Under the pieces are notes generated by a model. The model was not told the origin of the DNA. It worked only from the letters and a program-made list of their open reading frames with translations, and made no database searches. From contig NZ_FOFV01000022.1 of assembly GCF_900111005.1 (NCBI RefSeq), positions 1-64,000 of the forward strand: a DNA stretch of 64,000 bases, written 5' to 3'. Shown piece after piece: positions 7,918 to 16,023 of this stretch; positions within the stretch are counted from its first letter, which is position 1; each line of letters opens with the position of its first letter. This DNA comes from Lentzea albida (GTDB lineage Bacteria; Actinomycetota; Actinomycetes; Mycobacteriales; Pseudonocardiaceae). Position numbers and translations under genes: made by a program.

Positions 7918-9198
7918 ATGAACGACCCACTGGTCGTCACGCCGGCGGGCGTGGTGCGGGGTGCGCGCCACGACACCGGAGAGGTCTACCGGGCCGTCCC
8001 GTACGCGGTGACGCCCACCGGCGCCGGGCGGTTCGCCGCCCCGGTGCCGCATCCGGGCTGGCGCGGGGTGCGGGACGGCACCCGGCCGTCGCCCACGGCA
8101 CCCCAGCCGGCGCGCGACTTCGGCCGGCTCGACCTGACGCCGTACTTCGGGCCCGGCTGGGTGCCGGGGGAGTACCTCACGGTCGACGTGCACACGCCCG
8201 CCGCGGGCGACGGGAAGCACCCCGTCATGGTGTTCGTCCACGGCGGCGGCTTCGTCACGGGCTCCACCAGCGCCTCGCTCTACGACGGCCGGTCGTTCGC
8301 CCGCGACGGCGTGGTGCTGGTGAAGGTGAACTACCGGCTCGGTGTTCCCGGTTTCCTCGACCTGCCGGGAGCGCCGCCCAACCGCGGTCTGCTCGACGTG
8401 ATCGCCGCGCTGGCCTGGGTGCGCGACACGGTGGCGGTGTTCGGCGGAGATCCGGGCAACGTCACCGTGTTCGGCCAGTCCGCGGGAGCCACGCTGGTCG
8501 GGGCGCTGCTCGCGGACTCCCGGGCGCGCGGCCTGTTCCGGCGCGCGATCATGCAGAGCGGCACCGGTTCCGGTGCGTTCACGCCGGAGCAGGCGGCACG
8601 GGTGACGGCGGCGCTGGCCGACGTCCTCGGTGTCGCCCCGGAGGCGTTCGCGGACGTTCCCGACGAGCGTTTCGTGGAGGCGTTGCCGTCGCTCGCCGGG
8701 CTCGACCTGCGCACCGCCACGGCCGCGGATCCGTTGGCGGGCCTGAGCCCTTTCAGTCTCGTGCTGCCCGTCCAGCCCGCCGAGGCGTTGCCGGACGAGC
8801 CGGTGGACCTGCTGATCGGCACCAACACCGAGGAGGGACGGCTTTACCTGGTGCCGAAGGGAAATCTGGACACCGCTGCGGCGGAATCGCTCGGTGCCGC
8901 CCTGTTCGGCGACGGCACCCGGCGGATGATCGAGGCCCACGGCCGGGCCCACGTCTACTCGTTCGGCCACCGCTCGACGGCGCTGGACGGGCGGCTGGGG
9001 GCGGCGCACACCGTGGAACTGCCGTTCGTCTTCGACGTCGCCCGCGACCCGGCCCTGCACGGGGAGACCGGGCTGCTCGGGCCCGGCGAGGTGCCCGAGC
9101 AGCTGGCGGCCGAGGTCCACGGGGCCTGGATCTCCTTCGCCCGCACCGGTGATCCCGGCTGGGACAGGTGGCCCGTCGTGAAGGGGTTCGGGCACTGA
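7918..9198 (+). CDS. Carboxylesterase (type B) family protein
   Basis: 426 residues; alpha/beta-hydrolase with oxyanion motif VHGGGFVTGS, nucleophile elbow FGQSAGA (Ser188), acidic residue in GTNTEEGRLY and a likely His in the HTVEL segment. It is about 100 residues shorter than standard type B esterases, mainly in the lid. No signal peptide, so intracellular. GGAGGA sits immediately before two in-frame ATGs (7915 and 7918); the second has more workable spacing. It follows the MBL hydrolase, suggesting two-step ester or lactone hydrolysis. Confidence 0.88.
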   Translation: MNDPLVVTPAGVVRGARHDTGEVYRAVPYAVTPTGAGRFAAPVPHPGWRGVRDGTRPSPTAPQPARDFGRLDLTPYFGPGWVPGEYLTVDVHTPAAGDGKHPVMVFVHGGGFVTGSTSASLYDGRSFARDGVVLVKVNYRLGVPGFLDLPGAPPNRGLLDVIAALAWVRDTVAVFGGDPGNVTVFGQSAGATLVGALLADSRARGLFRRAIMQSGTGSGAFTPEQAARVTAALADVLGVAPEAFADVPDERFVEALPSLAGLDLRTATAADPLAGLSPFSLVLPVQPAEALPDEPVDLLIGTNTEEGRLYLVPKGNLDTAAAESLGAALFGDGTRRMIEAHGRAHVYSFGHRSTALDGRLGAAHTVELPFVFDVARDPALHGETGLLGPGEVPEQLAAEVHGAWISFARTGDPGWDRWPVVKGFGH

Positions 9199-9209
9199 CA
9201 GGTCAGTGC
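9192..9209. terminator. Bidirectional hairpin formed by two convergent stops
   Basis: gcactga / tcagtgc, 7 bp with loop cagg. The arms contain the TGA stops of the esterase (+) and the SRPBCC gene (-), leaving only 4 bp between coding regions. Confidence 0.6.
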
Positions 9210-9694
9210 AGCCACTTCGCGAGGGAGACGAGCGTCGACTCGACGCTCGTCTCCATCTCGTCGCGCAGGGCCTCGACGTCGCGGCGGGTCGCCCCGAGCA
9301 CCGGGTCCATGCGCAGCAACTGCCACTCCTGGGTCACGACCGACCCGTCGCCGTCCTCGTGCATGGTCCAGCGCCAGCGCACGATGCCGTCGTCCAGGCC
9401 GCCCACGACGAACGAGAACTCGGCGCCCGGCCGTGCCTCGAGGACCTGCGAGCGGCTGACCCACGTGCGGTCACCGCGCCGGTTGTGCCCGCTGAACCAG
9501 GCGCCGGGCTCCGGTCCGGCGCCGTCGTCGTAGGCGACCTCCGACGCACTGGGGCTCCAGCGGCCGATCAGGGAGACGTCGCTGACGATGTCGTAGAGGC
9601 GTGCCGGTGGTACGGGGACCCAGGCGCGGCGCCGGAACCCGAAGTCCGCCGGGTCGAGGTCCATCACCGGGGTGTTCTCGAGGATCGATGTCAT
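9203..9694 (-). CDS. SRPBCC (START-like) family protein
   Basis: 163 residues with the START/polyketide-cyclase-like pattern: VPVPPARLYDIVSDVSLIGRW at the N terminus, central strands (GAWFSGHNRRGDRTW, WRWTMHEDGDGS) and a long C-terminal helix (EALRDEMETSVESTLVSLAKWL). These proteins bind hydrophobic ligands in a cavity; the ligand is unknown. ATG 9694 is preceded by GAGGG at 8 nt. Divergent from the XRE regulator at 9796, which probably controls it. Confidence 0.82.
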   Translation of the reverse strand: MTSILENTPVMDLDPADFGFRRRAWVPVPPARLYDIVSDVSLIGRWSPSASEVAYDDGAGPEPGAWFSGHNRRGDRTWVSRSQVLEARPGAEFSFVVGGLDDGIVRWRWTMHEDGDGSVVTQEWQLLRMDPVLGATRRDVEALRDEMETSVESTLVSLAKWLH

Positions 9695-9795
9695 GGCTCG
9701 ACCCTCGCCCGGCGGCGGCACGGCGAGCCAGACCGGTCGTTGCCTACCACTCGCACGGTCAGGCTCGGCCCCGCGGCCTTGCGCATACTGGCCCC

Positions 9796-10698
9796 ATGAG
9801 CGGACAGGGACAGCTCGCCGAGTACCTCCAGGCCTGCCGGGCGCGGCTGCGGCCGGACCAGGTCGGACTGCCGACCTACGGCGAACGGCGGCGCGTCCCC
9901 GGTCTGCGCCGCGAGGAGGTCGCGGGCCTCGCCGGAGTCAGCGCGTCGTACTACGTCCGCCTCGAACAGGGACAGGCGCTGCACGCGTCGCAGGAGGTCG
10001 TGGCCGCGCTGGCCCGCGCGTTGCAGCTGGACCCCGACGAGCACGCGCACCTGCGCGAACTCGCCCGGCCGCGACGCGGGCGGCCCGCCCCGAAGCCACC
10101 GGCGGAGAAGGTCTCGCCCGACACCGCCGAGCTCATCACGACGCTCGCGCACGTGCCGGCGATCCTGCTCGGCCGGCGCGGCGACGTGCTCGCGTGGAAC
10201 CCGCTGGGCCACGCCCTGTTCGCCGGGCACCTCGACTTCACGAGTCCCGAGCGCCCGGCCGACCGCCCCAACATGACCAGGCTGGTCTTCCTCGACGCCC
10301 ACACCCGCGCGCTCTACGGGAACTGGACGGCGAAGGCCCGCGCGGTCGTCGGCAACCTCCGCCTCACCGCCGGCCGGCACCCGGACGACCGCGACCTGAC
10401 CGCGCTCGTCGGTGAGCTCGCGACCCGCAGCCCCGAGTTCGCGACCATGTGGGCCGACCACCGCGTGCGCGCCTGCGACAGCACCGCGCACCGGATGCAC
10501 CACCCCGTCGCGGGGGAGGTCCTGGTGAACCAGCAGACGCTGCGCGTCCCGCACGCCCCGGACCAGACGCTGACCGTCGTGACGGCGCCACCGGGGTCGG
10601 CGGCCCAGGCGGGACTCACGCTGCTCGCCCAGGCCGTCGCCTCGAGGCAGGCGGCCGACCGGGACGTGGCCGCTCGCACGGACGTCACCGCGCGCTGA
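9796..10698 (+). CDS. XRE-family regulator with MmyB-like ligand domain
   Basis: 300 residues. The N-terminal helix-turn-helix (RVPGLRREEVAGLAGVSASYYVRLEQG) is followed from about residue 110 by the MmyB-like ligand-binding domain (ILLGRRGDVLAWNPLGHALF, MTRLVFLDAHTRALYGNW, and LVNQQTLRVPHAPDQTL near the end). Such proteins usually control an adjacent divergent gene, here the SRPBCC gene 101 bp away. A CATACT box 6 nt before the ATG suggests a leaderless mRNA. A second member of the family is at 38315-39193. Confidence 0.9.
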   Translation: MSGQGQLAEYLQACRARLRPDQVGLPTYGERRRVPGLRREEVAGLAGVSASYYVRLEQGQALHASQEVVAALARALQLDPDEHAHLRELARPRRGRPAPKPPAEKVSPDTAELITTLAHVPAILLGRRGDVLAWNPLGHALFAGHLDFTSPERPADRPNMTRLVFLDAHTRALYGNWTAKARAVVGNLRLTAGRHPDDRDLTALVGELATRSPEFATMWADHRVRACDSTAHRMHHPVAGEVLVNQQTLRVPHAPDQTLTVVTAPPGSAAQAGLTLLAQAVASRQAADRDVAARTDVTAR

Positions 10699-10821
10699 CC
10701 TGCGGGGGCGGGAGCGCCTCGGCCGGGCCCGGTGACGATCACCTGGGCACCTGCGACAGCTGTCGATCAGTCGTGCCCGGAGGTACGACCGCTGTCACTC
10801 GTTCCCCGTCCGGTGCGGACC

Positions 10822-10827
10822 TAGATT
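10822..10827 (+). promoter_or_regulatory. -10 box TAGATT of the dipeptidase gene
   Basis: TAGATT lies 32 bp before the ATG of the M19 gene, giving a leader of about 25 nt that contains a GGGAG ribosome site. Confidence 0.45.
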
Positions 10828-10859
10828 CGGGAGGTCCGACCACCGCTCCCGGGAGATCC

Positions 10860-11846
10860 ATGAAGCAGGCGCAGACGCGGTTCGAGTACTCCCGGGCACT
10901 GGTGTGGGAGCAGCACTGCTGCCTCCCCCTCGACCCGAACACCGACGTCGACGAGTTGTCGCGCTACGCCGACTCGGGCGCCTCCTTCGTGTCGGTGAAC
11001 GTCGGTTACGCACCGCACGGCATCGCCGACACGATCCGGGTGCTGTCCGCGTTCCGCCACCACGTGCTCTCGAACCCGGACCGCTACGTCCTGGCCGGCT
11101 CGGTCGAGGACGTGCGCACGGCCAAGGCCACCGGACGGCTCGCGGTCGCGTTCGACCTCGAGGACGCCAACCCGCTGGAAGGTCGCACGGACATGGTGCG
11201 CACCTACTACGACCTCGGTGTCCGGACCATGCTGCTCACCTACAACCAGCGCAACGCCGCCGGGTCGGGCTGCCACGACACCTCGGACGGCGGGCTGACC
11301 GCGTTCGGCAGGGACGTGGTGGCGGAGATGAACCGCGTGGGCATGGTCGTGGACGCGTCCCACTGCTCCTACCGCACCTCGATGGACGTCTTCGCCGCGT
11401 CGTCGGCGCCGGTCGTGCTCTCCCACTCCTCGGTGCGCGCGATCCACGACCACGAGCGCAACGTGTGGGACGACCAGATCCGCGCGTGCGCCGCGACCGG
11501 TGGGGTCGTCGGGATCAACGGCGTGGGGATCTTCCTGGGCGACAACGACGTGAGCACCGAGACGTTCGTCCGGCACGTCGAGCACGCCGTCGAACTGGTC
11601 GGCTGGGAGCACGTGGGGCTCGGCCTCGACTTCTGCTTCGAGGACGACGACGCGAGCGGTGAGCTGGAGCAGAACCCCGACCTGTTCCCGGCGAGCTACG
11701 CGCAGTGGGACCGCATCGGTTTCGTCGAGCCGGAGCGGTTGCCCGTGATCGCGGCCGCGCTGGTCGATCGCGGCTACCCGGCTGCGGCGGTCGAGGGGAT
11801 CTTGGGCGGCAACTTCCTGCGGGTCGCGCGGGACGTGTGGCAGTGA
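10860..11846 (+). CDS. Membrane-dipeptidase (M19) family hydrolase
   Basis: 328 residues, cytoplasmic (no signal peptide). It matches the renal-dipeptidase fold: DLEDANPLEG (bridging Glu), VDASHCS and LSHSSVRAI (His ligands), GLGLDF (Asp) and ILGGNFLRV at the end. The usual N-terminal HxD pair is instead QHCCLPLD, so one zinc ligand is not canonical, as in a divergent subgroup of the family. M19 enzymes often cleave dipeptides with a C-terminal D-residue. ATG 10860 follows GGGAG. It heads a set with a D-amino-acid-dehydrogenase-like gene. Confidence 0.85.
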   Translation: MKQAQTRFEYSRALVWEQHCCLPLDPNTDVDELSRYADSGASFVSVNVGYAPHGIADTIRVLSAFRHHVLSNPDRYVLAGSVEDVRTAKATGRLAVAFDLEDANPLEGRTDMVRTYYDLGVRTMLLTYNQRNAAGSGCHDTSDGGLTAFGRDVVAEMNRVGMVVDASHCSYRTSMDVFAASSAPVVLSHSSVRAIHDHERNVWDDQIRACAATGGVVGINGVGIFLGDNDVSTETFVRHVEHAVELVGWEHVGLGLDFCFEDDDASGELEQNPDLFPASYAQWDRIGFVEPERLPVIAAALVDRGYPAAAVEGILGGNFLRVARDVWQ

Positions 11847-11895
11847 ACGCGCCAGGGCGCCCGACGGGTGAAGTGTCCGAACACGAGGAGTTGAG

Positions 11896-13128
11896 ATGAA
11901 GTCTCGCGTCCCGCAACGGGTCGTGGTCGTCGGAGCGGGCGCGGTCGGGCTTTCGTGCGCGTGGTTCCTGCAGGAACACGGCGCCGAGGTCACCGTTCTC
12001 GACCGCTCGGGCGTCGGCGCGGCCGCCTCGTGGGGCAACGCCGGGTACGTCATCCCGGCGATGGCGGCACCTCTGCCGGAACCCGCGCTCCTGCGTGCCG
12101 GCGTCCGGGGCCTGCTGACGCCCGGTTCACCGCTCGCGATGAGCAGGCGGGTGTCCGCGACGACGCTCGCGTTCCTGGCCGGCTTCGCCCGCAACTCCAC
12201 CGGGGCGCGCTGGCGCAGGGGACTGGCGGCGCTGGCCCCTCTCGGTCACGGGGCGATCCCGGCGTTCGACGACCTGCTCGCGGGTGGCGTCGCGGCGGAC
12301 GTGCGCGAGGAGACCCTCCGGATCGGGTTCACCGCCGGTGAGGACACCTCCGGGATCGAGCACGAGCTCCTCGCCGCCCGCGAGGTCGGGCAGCACGTCT
12401 CCTACCGCACGACCGCGGGGCACGAGGCGCCGTTCTCCCACCGCGTCGAGCAGGTCCTGCACCTGGAGGACCAGCGGTTCGTGGAACCCGGGCCGTTCCT
12501 CGACGCGCTGGCCGCCTCCGTGCGCGAACGCGGCGGCGAGATCGTCGACGGCGCACTGGTCCGGTCGGTCGGATTCGGCCCCCGCGGCCTGCAGGCCGAC
12601 ACCTGGGCGGGCACGCCGCACCGCGCCGACGCCGTCGTGCTCGCGACCGGGACGTGGCTGCCGGAGCTCGCGCGCCCGTTCGGCGTCCGGGTGCCGGTCC
12701 AGTCCGGTCACGGCTACTCCTGCACCGTGGCGCTCGACGAACCGGTCACCTCGGCGGTGTACCTCCCCGGCGTGCGGGTCGCCATGACGCCCTACGGGGA
12801 CCGCCTGCGCGTCACCGGCATCATGGACGTCGCCGGGCGCGACGCGCCGTTCGACCGCCGCCGGCTCGACTCGGTGCTGCGCTCGATCCACCCCCTGATC
12901 GACGGCGCCGACTTCTCCGACGTGCGGGACCCCTGGATCGGTGCCCGTCCTCTCACGCCGGACGGCCTGCCGCTCATCGGCCGCACGAAGGTCGACGGCG
13001 TCCACGTCGCGGGCGGCCACGGCATGTACGGGGTCACCTACGCCCCCGTCACGGGCAAGCTCCTCGCCCGGCAGGTCATGACCGGGGTCGCCCAGCGCGA
13101 GCTCGGCCCGTTCGACCCGCTCCGCTAG
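11896..13128 (+). CDS. FAD-dependent D-amino-acid dehydrogenase-like oxidoreductase
   Basis: 410 residues of the DAO/DadA superfamily. The FAD-binding Rossmann motif VVVVGAGAVGLSCAW lies at residues 7-21 with the distal acid in VTVLDRSG; WGNAGYVIPA, a substrate-loop region, and RPLTPDGLPLIGR plus GGHGMYGVTY near the C terminus follow. DadA-type enzymes oxidise D-amino acids to 2-imino acids, which become 2-oxo acids and ammonia. GAGGAG precedes the ATG. It lies 49 bp after the dipeptidase gene, probably in one operon; the RidA gene at 15473 could deal with the imine. Substrate is inferred. Confidence 0.85.
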   Translation: MKSRVPQRVVVVGAGAVGLSCAWFLQEHGAEVTVLDRSGVGAAASWGNAGYVIPAMAAPLPEPALLRAGVRGLLTPGSPLAMSRRVSATTLAFLAGFARNSTGARWRRGLAALAPLGHGAIPAFDDLLAGGVAADVREETLRIGFTAGEDTSGIEHELLAAREVGQHVSYRTTAGHEAPFSHRVEQVLHLEDQRFVEPGPFLDALAASVRERGGEIVDGALVRSVGFGPRGLQADTWAGTPHRADAVVLATGTWLPELARPFGVRVPVQSGHGYSCTVALDEPVTSAVYLPGVRVAMTPYGDRLRVTGIMDVAGRDAPFDRRRLDSVLRSIHPLIDGADFSDVRDPWIGARPLTPDGLPLIGRTKVDGVHVAGGHGMYGVTYAPVTGKLLARQVMTGVAQRELGPFDPLR

Positions 13129-13134
13129 AGCGGG
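13116..13134. terminator. Convergent hairpin
   Basis: cccgctc / gagcggg, 7-bp stem with loop cgcta, overlapping the stop of the flavoprotein gene and ending 3 bp from the stop of the opposing TetR gene. Confidence 0.55.
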
Positions 13135-13136
13135 GT

Positions 13137-13793
13137 TCAGGACGCGGTGGGGGCCTCCAGGGAGGCCTTGAGCCCGGCGACGACGACCGCGAGCCGGCGG
13201 CGGAAGGCCGCGTCGGCGTCGTCGTCCACAGCGGACGCCGCGAGCTCGTGCACGGGGGAGTCCTCGGCGACCTGGAGGTCCTCGACGAGGGCGGCCGCGT
13301 CGAAGTTCGGCCGCTGGAGGACCACGGCTCCCCCCAGCGCGCACGACGCGATGAGTTCGCTGGCGTCGCCCGCCTGCCGGATGGTGAACCCCGCGTCCCG
13401 CATGACCCGCAGCAGCGCCTCGACCAGGGGTGCGAAGGTCACCGACGTCCCGATCGCGGCCAGGTCGGCCGTGCTCGCGAACTGGCTGAAGTGTCCTCGC
13501 AGGACGAACGCGACCTCGACCAGCCAGTCCTCCCACGGCCCGGGAGGGGGCGGCTCGAGCTGCCGGGAGGCGTGCGCCGCTATCGCCGCCACGAGCTCGG
13601 CGCGGGACGAGAAGTAGTGGTAGATCCCGGCGTGGGTGACCCCGAGCGAGCCGGCCAGCGCCGGTATCGACAGTTCTTCGGGAGCGAACTTCTCGGCGGC
13701 GCGCAGGATCTGCTCGCGGCTGATCGTGGGCTTGCGCCCACCACGCCGGCGAGCAGGGGACGAGGAAACGTTGAGTGACTCTTGACGCGCCAT
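13137..13793 (-). CDS. TetR-family regulator
   Basis: 218 residues. Basic N-terminal arm (ARRRGGRKPTISREQIL), then the HTH LSIPALAGSLGVTHAGIYHYFSS, followed by an all-helical effector domain. It is divergent from the amidohydrolase at 13940; an AT-richer stretch between them carries a 7-bp inverted repeat. It likely represses that gene and possibly its own. A TATACT box 8 nt before the ATG suggests a leaderless mRNA. Confidence 0.88.
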   Translation of the reverse strand: MARQESLNVSSSPARRRGGRKPTISREQILRAAEKFAPEELSIPALAGSLGVTHAGIYHYFSSRAELVAAIAAHASRQLEPPPPGPWEDWLVEVAFVLRGHFSQFASTADLAAIGTSVTFAPLVEALLRVMRDAGFTIRQAGDASELIASCALGGAVVLQRPNFDAAALVEDLQVAEDSPVHELAASAVDDDADAAFRRRLAVVVAGLKASLEAPTAS

Positions 13794-13801
13794 GAACTGG
13801 G

Positions 13802-13840
13802 AGTATACAAAACCTTCAGTTGTAAGTAACAGATGAAGGT
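13802..13840. promoter_or_regulatory. TetR promoter/operator region
   Basis: On the minus strand TATACT (13807-13802) is 8 nt from the tetR ATG. Next to it is the inverted repeat accttca (13812-13818) / tgaaggt (13834-13840), with a second short symmetry gttgtaagtaac in the spacer. It is noticeably AT-richer than its surroundings. Operator assignment is inference. Confidence 0.5.
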
Positions 13841-13939
13841 AACCGGCGCCTCCGTTGGTCGTGAGCAGGCAGAACTCGCCCGCGGCACCGGTCCGGCCGG
13901 GCGGGAGAGCCCGCGCACAACGATGCTGAGAGGACGAAG

Positions 13940-15373
13940 ATGTCACTCCTTCTGACCGGCGCCACGATCATCGACGGTGTGTCCGACGGTGGCGCCGAGG
14001 GTCGGTCGATCCTGGTGGAGAACGGCCGCATCACGGCGATCGGGCGGCGCGAGGACATCGCGGTGCCCGCGGATGCCGAGATCGTCGACCACAGCGGCAG
14101 GTTCGTCATCCCGGGTCTGATGAACGCCAACGTGCACCTCCTGGTCAACGCCCTGTACGAGACGCTCGTCCGCTACGACGGGCGCTACGAGGACCTGATC
14201 ACCGAGGCCGCCCAGGTCGCCCTGAAGGCCGGCCTGACGACGGTGTTCGACACCTGGGGACCGCGGCGGGCGCTCATGACGGTGCGGGACCGGATCAACC
14301 GCGGCGAGACCGTGGGCAGCCGCATCCGCTGCGCCGGCAACATCGTCGGGTTCGACGGCCCGTTCTCCGGCGACTTCGACGGCAGGATCCCCGGCGTCGG
14401 CACCTCGTACTTCGTCGAGCGGGTCAACGCGGCCTGGGTCGAGAACACCGGGCGGCACCTCATGTGGCTGGAACCGCACGAGGTCGGCAAGGAGGTGCGC
14501 GGGTACATCGAGCGCGGCATCGACTTCGTCAAGTACGCGTCGAACGAACACGGCGGGATCGCCGCTGGTGCGTTCCTCGTCTTCTCGGAGCGGACCCAGC
14601 GCGCCATCGTCGAGGAGGTCCACCGGGCGGGCCTGACCGCGCAGGCGCACGCCACGTCCGTCGAGGGCCTGCGGATCGCGGTCGACGCGGGCTGTGACCT
14701 CGTGCAGCACCCCAACACCACCGGCCCGACCGAGATCCCGGACGACCTCCTCGAGCAGTTCGCGCGGACCGGCAGCGGCGCCGCCGTCTTCCCCGTCACC
14801 GAGAACGGCCTCGACTTCCTGAAGTCGTCCATCTCGGACTTCGAGTGGACGATGTGGAAGGCCTCGGACGCCAACACCCGCAACCTCATCAGCGCGGGCG
14901 CGAACATCCTGCTGGCCAACGACGGAGGCATCTTCGCGCCGGAGGTCCTGCAGGAGCCGATGATCAAGGGCACCTGGAACGGCATGCCCGAGGAGGAGGC
15001 CCTGGGCCGCCTCGCGACCGGCCACTTCGTCTGGCTGAGGGCGATGGAGGAGAAGGGCATGAAGCCGATGGACCTGCTGCACGCGGCCACCCGCAACATC
15101 GCCAAGGCCTACCACGTCGACGACGACCTCGGCACCCTCGAGGTGGGCAAGATCGCGGACATGGTCGTCCTCGACCACGACCCGCTGCAGGGCGCCAAGA
15201 ACTACGAGAGCATCCACGCCGTCATCAAGGACGGGGTGCGGGTGGACCTCGGCGCGCTGCCGGAGCAGCGGTTGCTGACCGCGGAGCTGGCCGGCCCGAT
15301 CGAGGAGGAGGCCCGCTACGCGAAGGCCCTGCACCACGGGGCCCGGCTGCCGGGTTGTCCGAGCTGCCTGTGA
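13940..15373 (+). CDS. Amidohydrolase family protein
   Basis: 477 residues. Beta-sandwich ends (SILVENGRITAIG; LEVGKIADMVVLDHDP) flank a TIM barrel with the carboxylated-Lys segment (IDFVKYASNEHGG), His ligands in QAHATS and LVQHPN and the Asp in LANDGG. The strand-1 motif, normally HxH, reads GLMNANVHLL, so the first His is Asn, as in some amidohydrolase subgroups. A C-terminal extension ends in CPSCL. AGGAC precedes the ATG. Substrate unknown; context suggests a cyclic or N-acyl amide of an amino-acid derivative. Confidence 0.85.
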   Translation: MSLLLTGATIIDGVSDGGAEGRSILVENGRITAIGRREDIAVPADAEIVDHSGRFVIPGLMNANVHLLVNALYETLVRYDGRYEDLITEAAQVALKAGLTTVFDTWGPRRALMTVRDRINRGETVGSRIRCAGNIVGFDGPFSGDFDGRIPGVGTSYFVERVNAAWVENTGRHLMWLEPHEVGKEVRGYIERGIDFVKYASNEHGGIAAGAFLVFSERTQRAIVEEVHRAGLTAQAHATSVEGLRIAVDAGCDLVQHPNTTGPTEIPDDLLEQFARTGSGAAVFPVTENGLDFLKSSISDFEWTMWKASDANTRNLISAGANILLANDGGIFAPEVLQEPMIKGTWNGMPEEEALGRLATGHFVWLRAMEEKGMKPMDLLHAATRNIAKAYHVDDDLGTLEVGKIADMVVLDHDPLQGAKNYESIHAVIKDGVRVDLGALPEQRLLTAELAGPIEEEARYAKALHHGARLPGCPSCL

Positions 15374-15402
15374 TCCCGAGGCGCTGAGACGCCCCGCCTG
15401 CG

Positions 15403-15440
15403 CCTCGGGGCTCGTCCGGTTCGCCGGACGAGCCCCGAGG
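15403..15440. terminator. Strong bidirectional terminator
   Basis: Perfect 17-bp stem (cctcggggctcgtccgg and its complement) closed by a TTCG tetraloop and followed by tttctgt. It lies between the convergent amidohydrolase and RidA genes. The strongest hairpin in the window. Confidence 0.93.
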
Positions 15441-15472
15441 TTTCTGTCTGGTGTGGACTGTCCTTTAAGGAC

Positions 15473-15841
15473 TTAAGACGTCTCGGTCACCGCGGTCACG
15501 TCCAGCTCGACCCGGAACGGCGGGTGCAGCTGCGTCACGATCGTCGTGCGGGCGGGGCGGTGCGCCGGGTCCGGGAACTCCTCGAGCCAAACCTCGTTGT
15601 AGGCGGGGAAGAACTCGGCGTCCGTCAGGTAACCGGTGACCTTGAGGACCTGCTCCGGCCGGCTCCCGGCCGCGGCGAGCACGGTCCGGACGTTGCGGAA
15701 GACCGCGCGCACCTCGTCCTGGAAGGTGCCGTTCACCGGCCGCCAGTTCTCGTCGACGCCGACCTGGCCCGACAACAGCAGCAGATCGCCGTGGCGGCGG
15801 AACGAGGACGCGGGCGGTGGGGTGACTGGGTCCTGGGTCAT
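15473..15841 (-). CDS. RidA/YjgF family protein
   Basis: 122 residues, the usual subunit size. Contains LLLLSGQVGVDENW, EVRAVFRNVRTVLAAAGS, VLKVTGYLTD and the conserved arginine in RPARTTI before FRVELDVTAV. RidA-type deaminases hydrolyse reactive enamines/imines from amino-acid oxidation. GAGGAG precedes the ATG. It may clear the imine made by the flavoprotein at 11896. Some YjgF members have other hydrolase roles. Confidence 0.88.
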   Translation of the reverse strand: MTQDPVTPPPASSFRRHGDLLLLSGQVGVDENWRPVNGTFQDEVRAVFRNVRTVLAAAGSRPEQVLKVTGYLTDAEFFPAYNEVWLEEFPDPAHRPARTTIVTQLHPPFRVELDVTAVTETS

Positions 15842-16010
15842 GGAGCCTCTCCTCGTGGTGGGTGGGGGAAGCCGGATGCTCCGAAGTGGACGGACGGCCC
15901 CCGGCTCTGGGAATTATCGTGCTGCGCGGGCGTTTCGGAGTGCGACAGCCGTCGCACGGTCAGATGGTTCGGCGCAACGGTTGTCACGTGCCGCCGACGC
16001 CCCGCAGACC

Positions 16011-16016
16011 TAGGGT
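16011..16016 (+). promoter_or_regulatory. -10 box TAGGGT, leaderless start
   Basis: TAGGGT ends exactly 7 nt before ATG 16024, supporting that start over the adjacent ATG 16027. Confidence 0.55.
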
Positions 16017-16023
16017 GCTGAGA

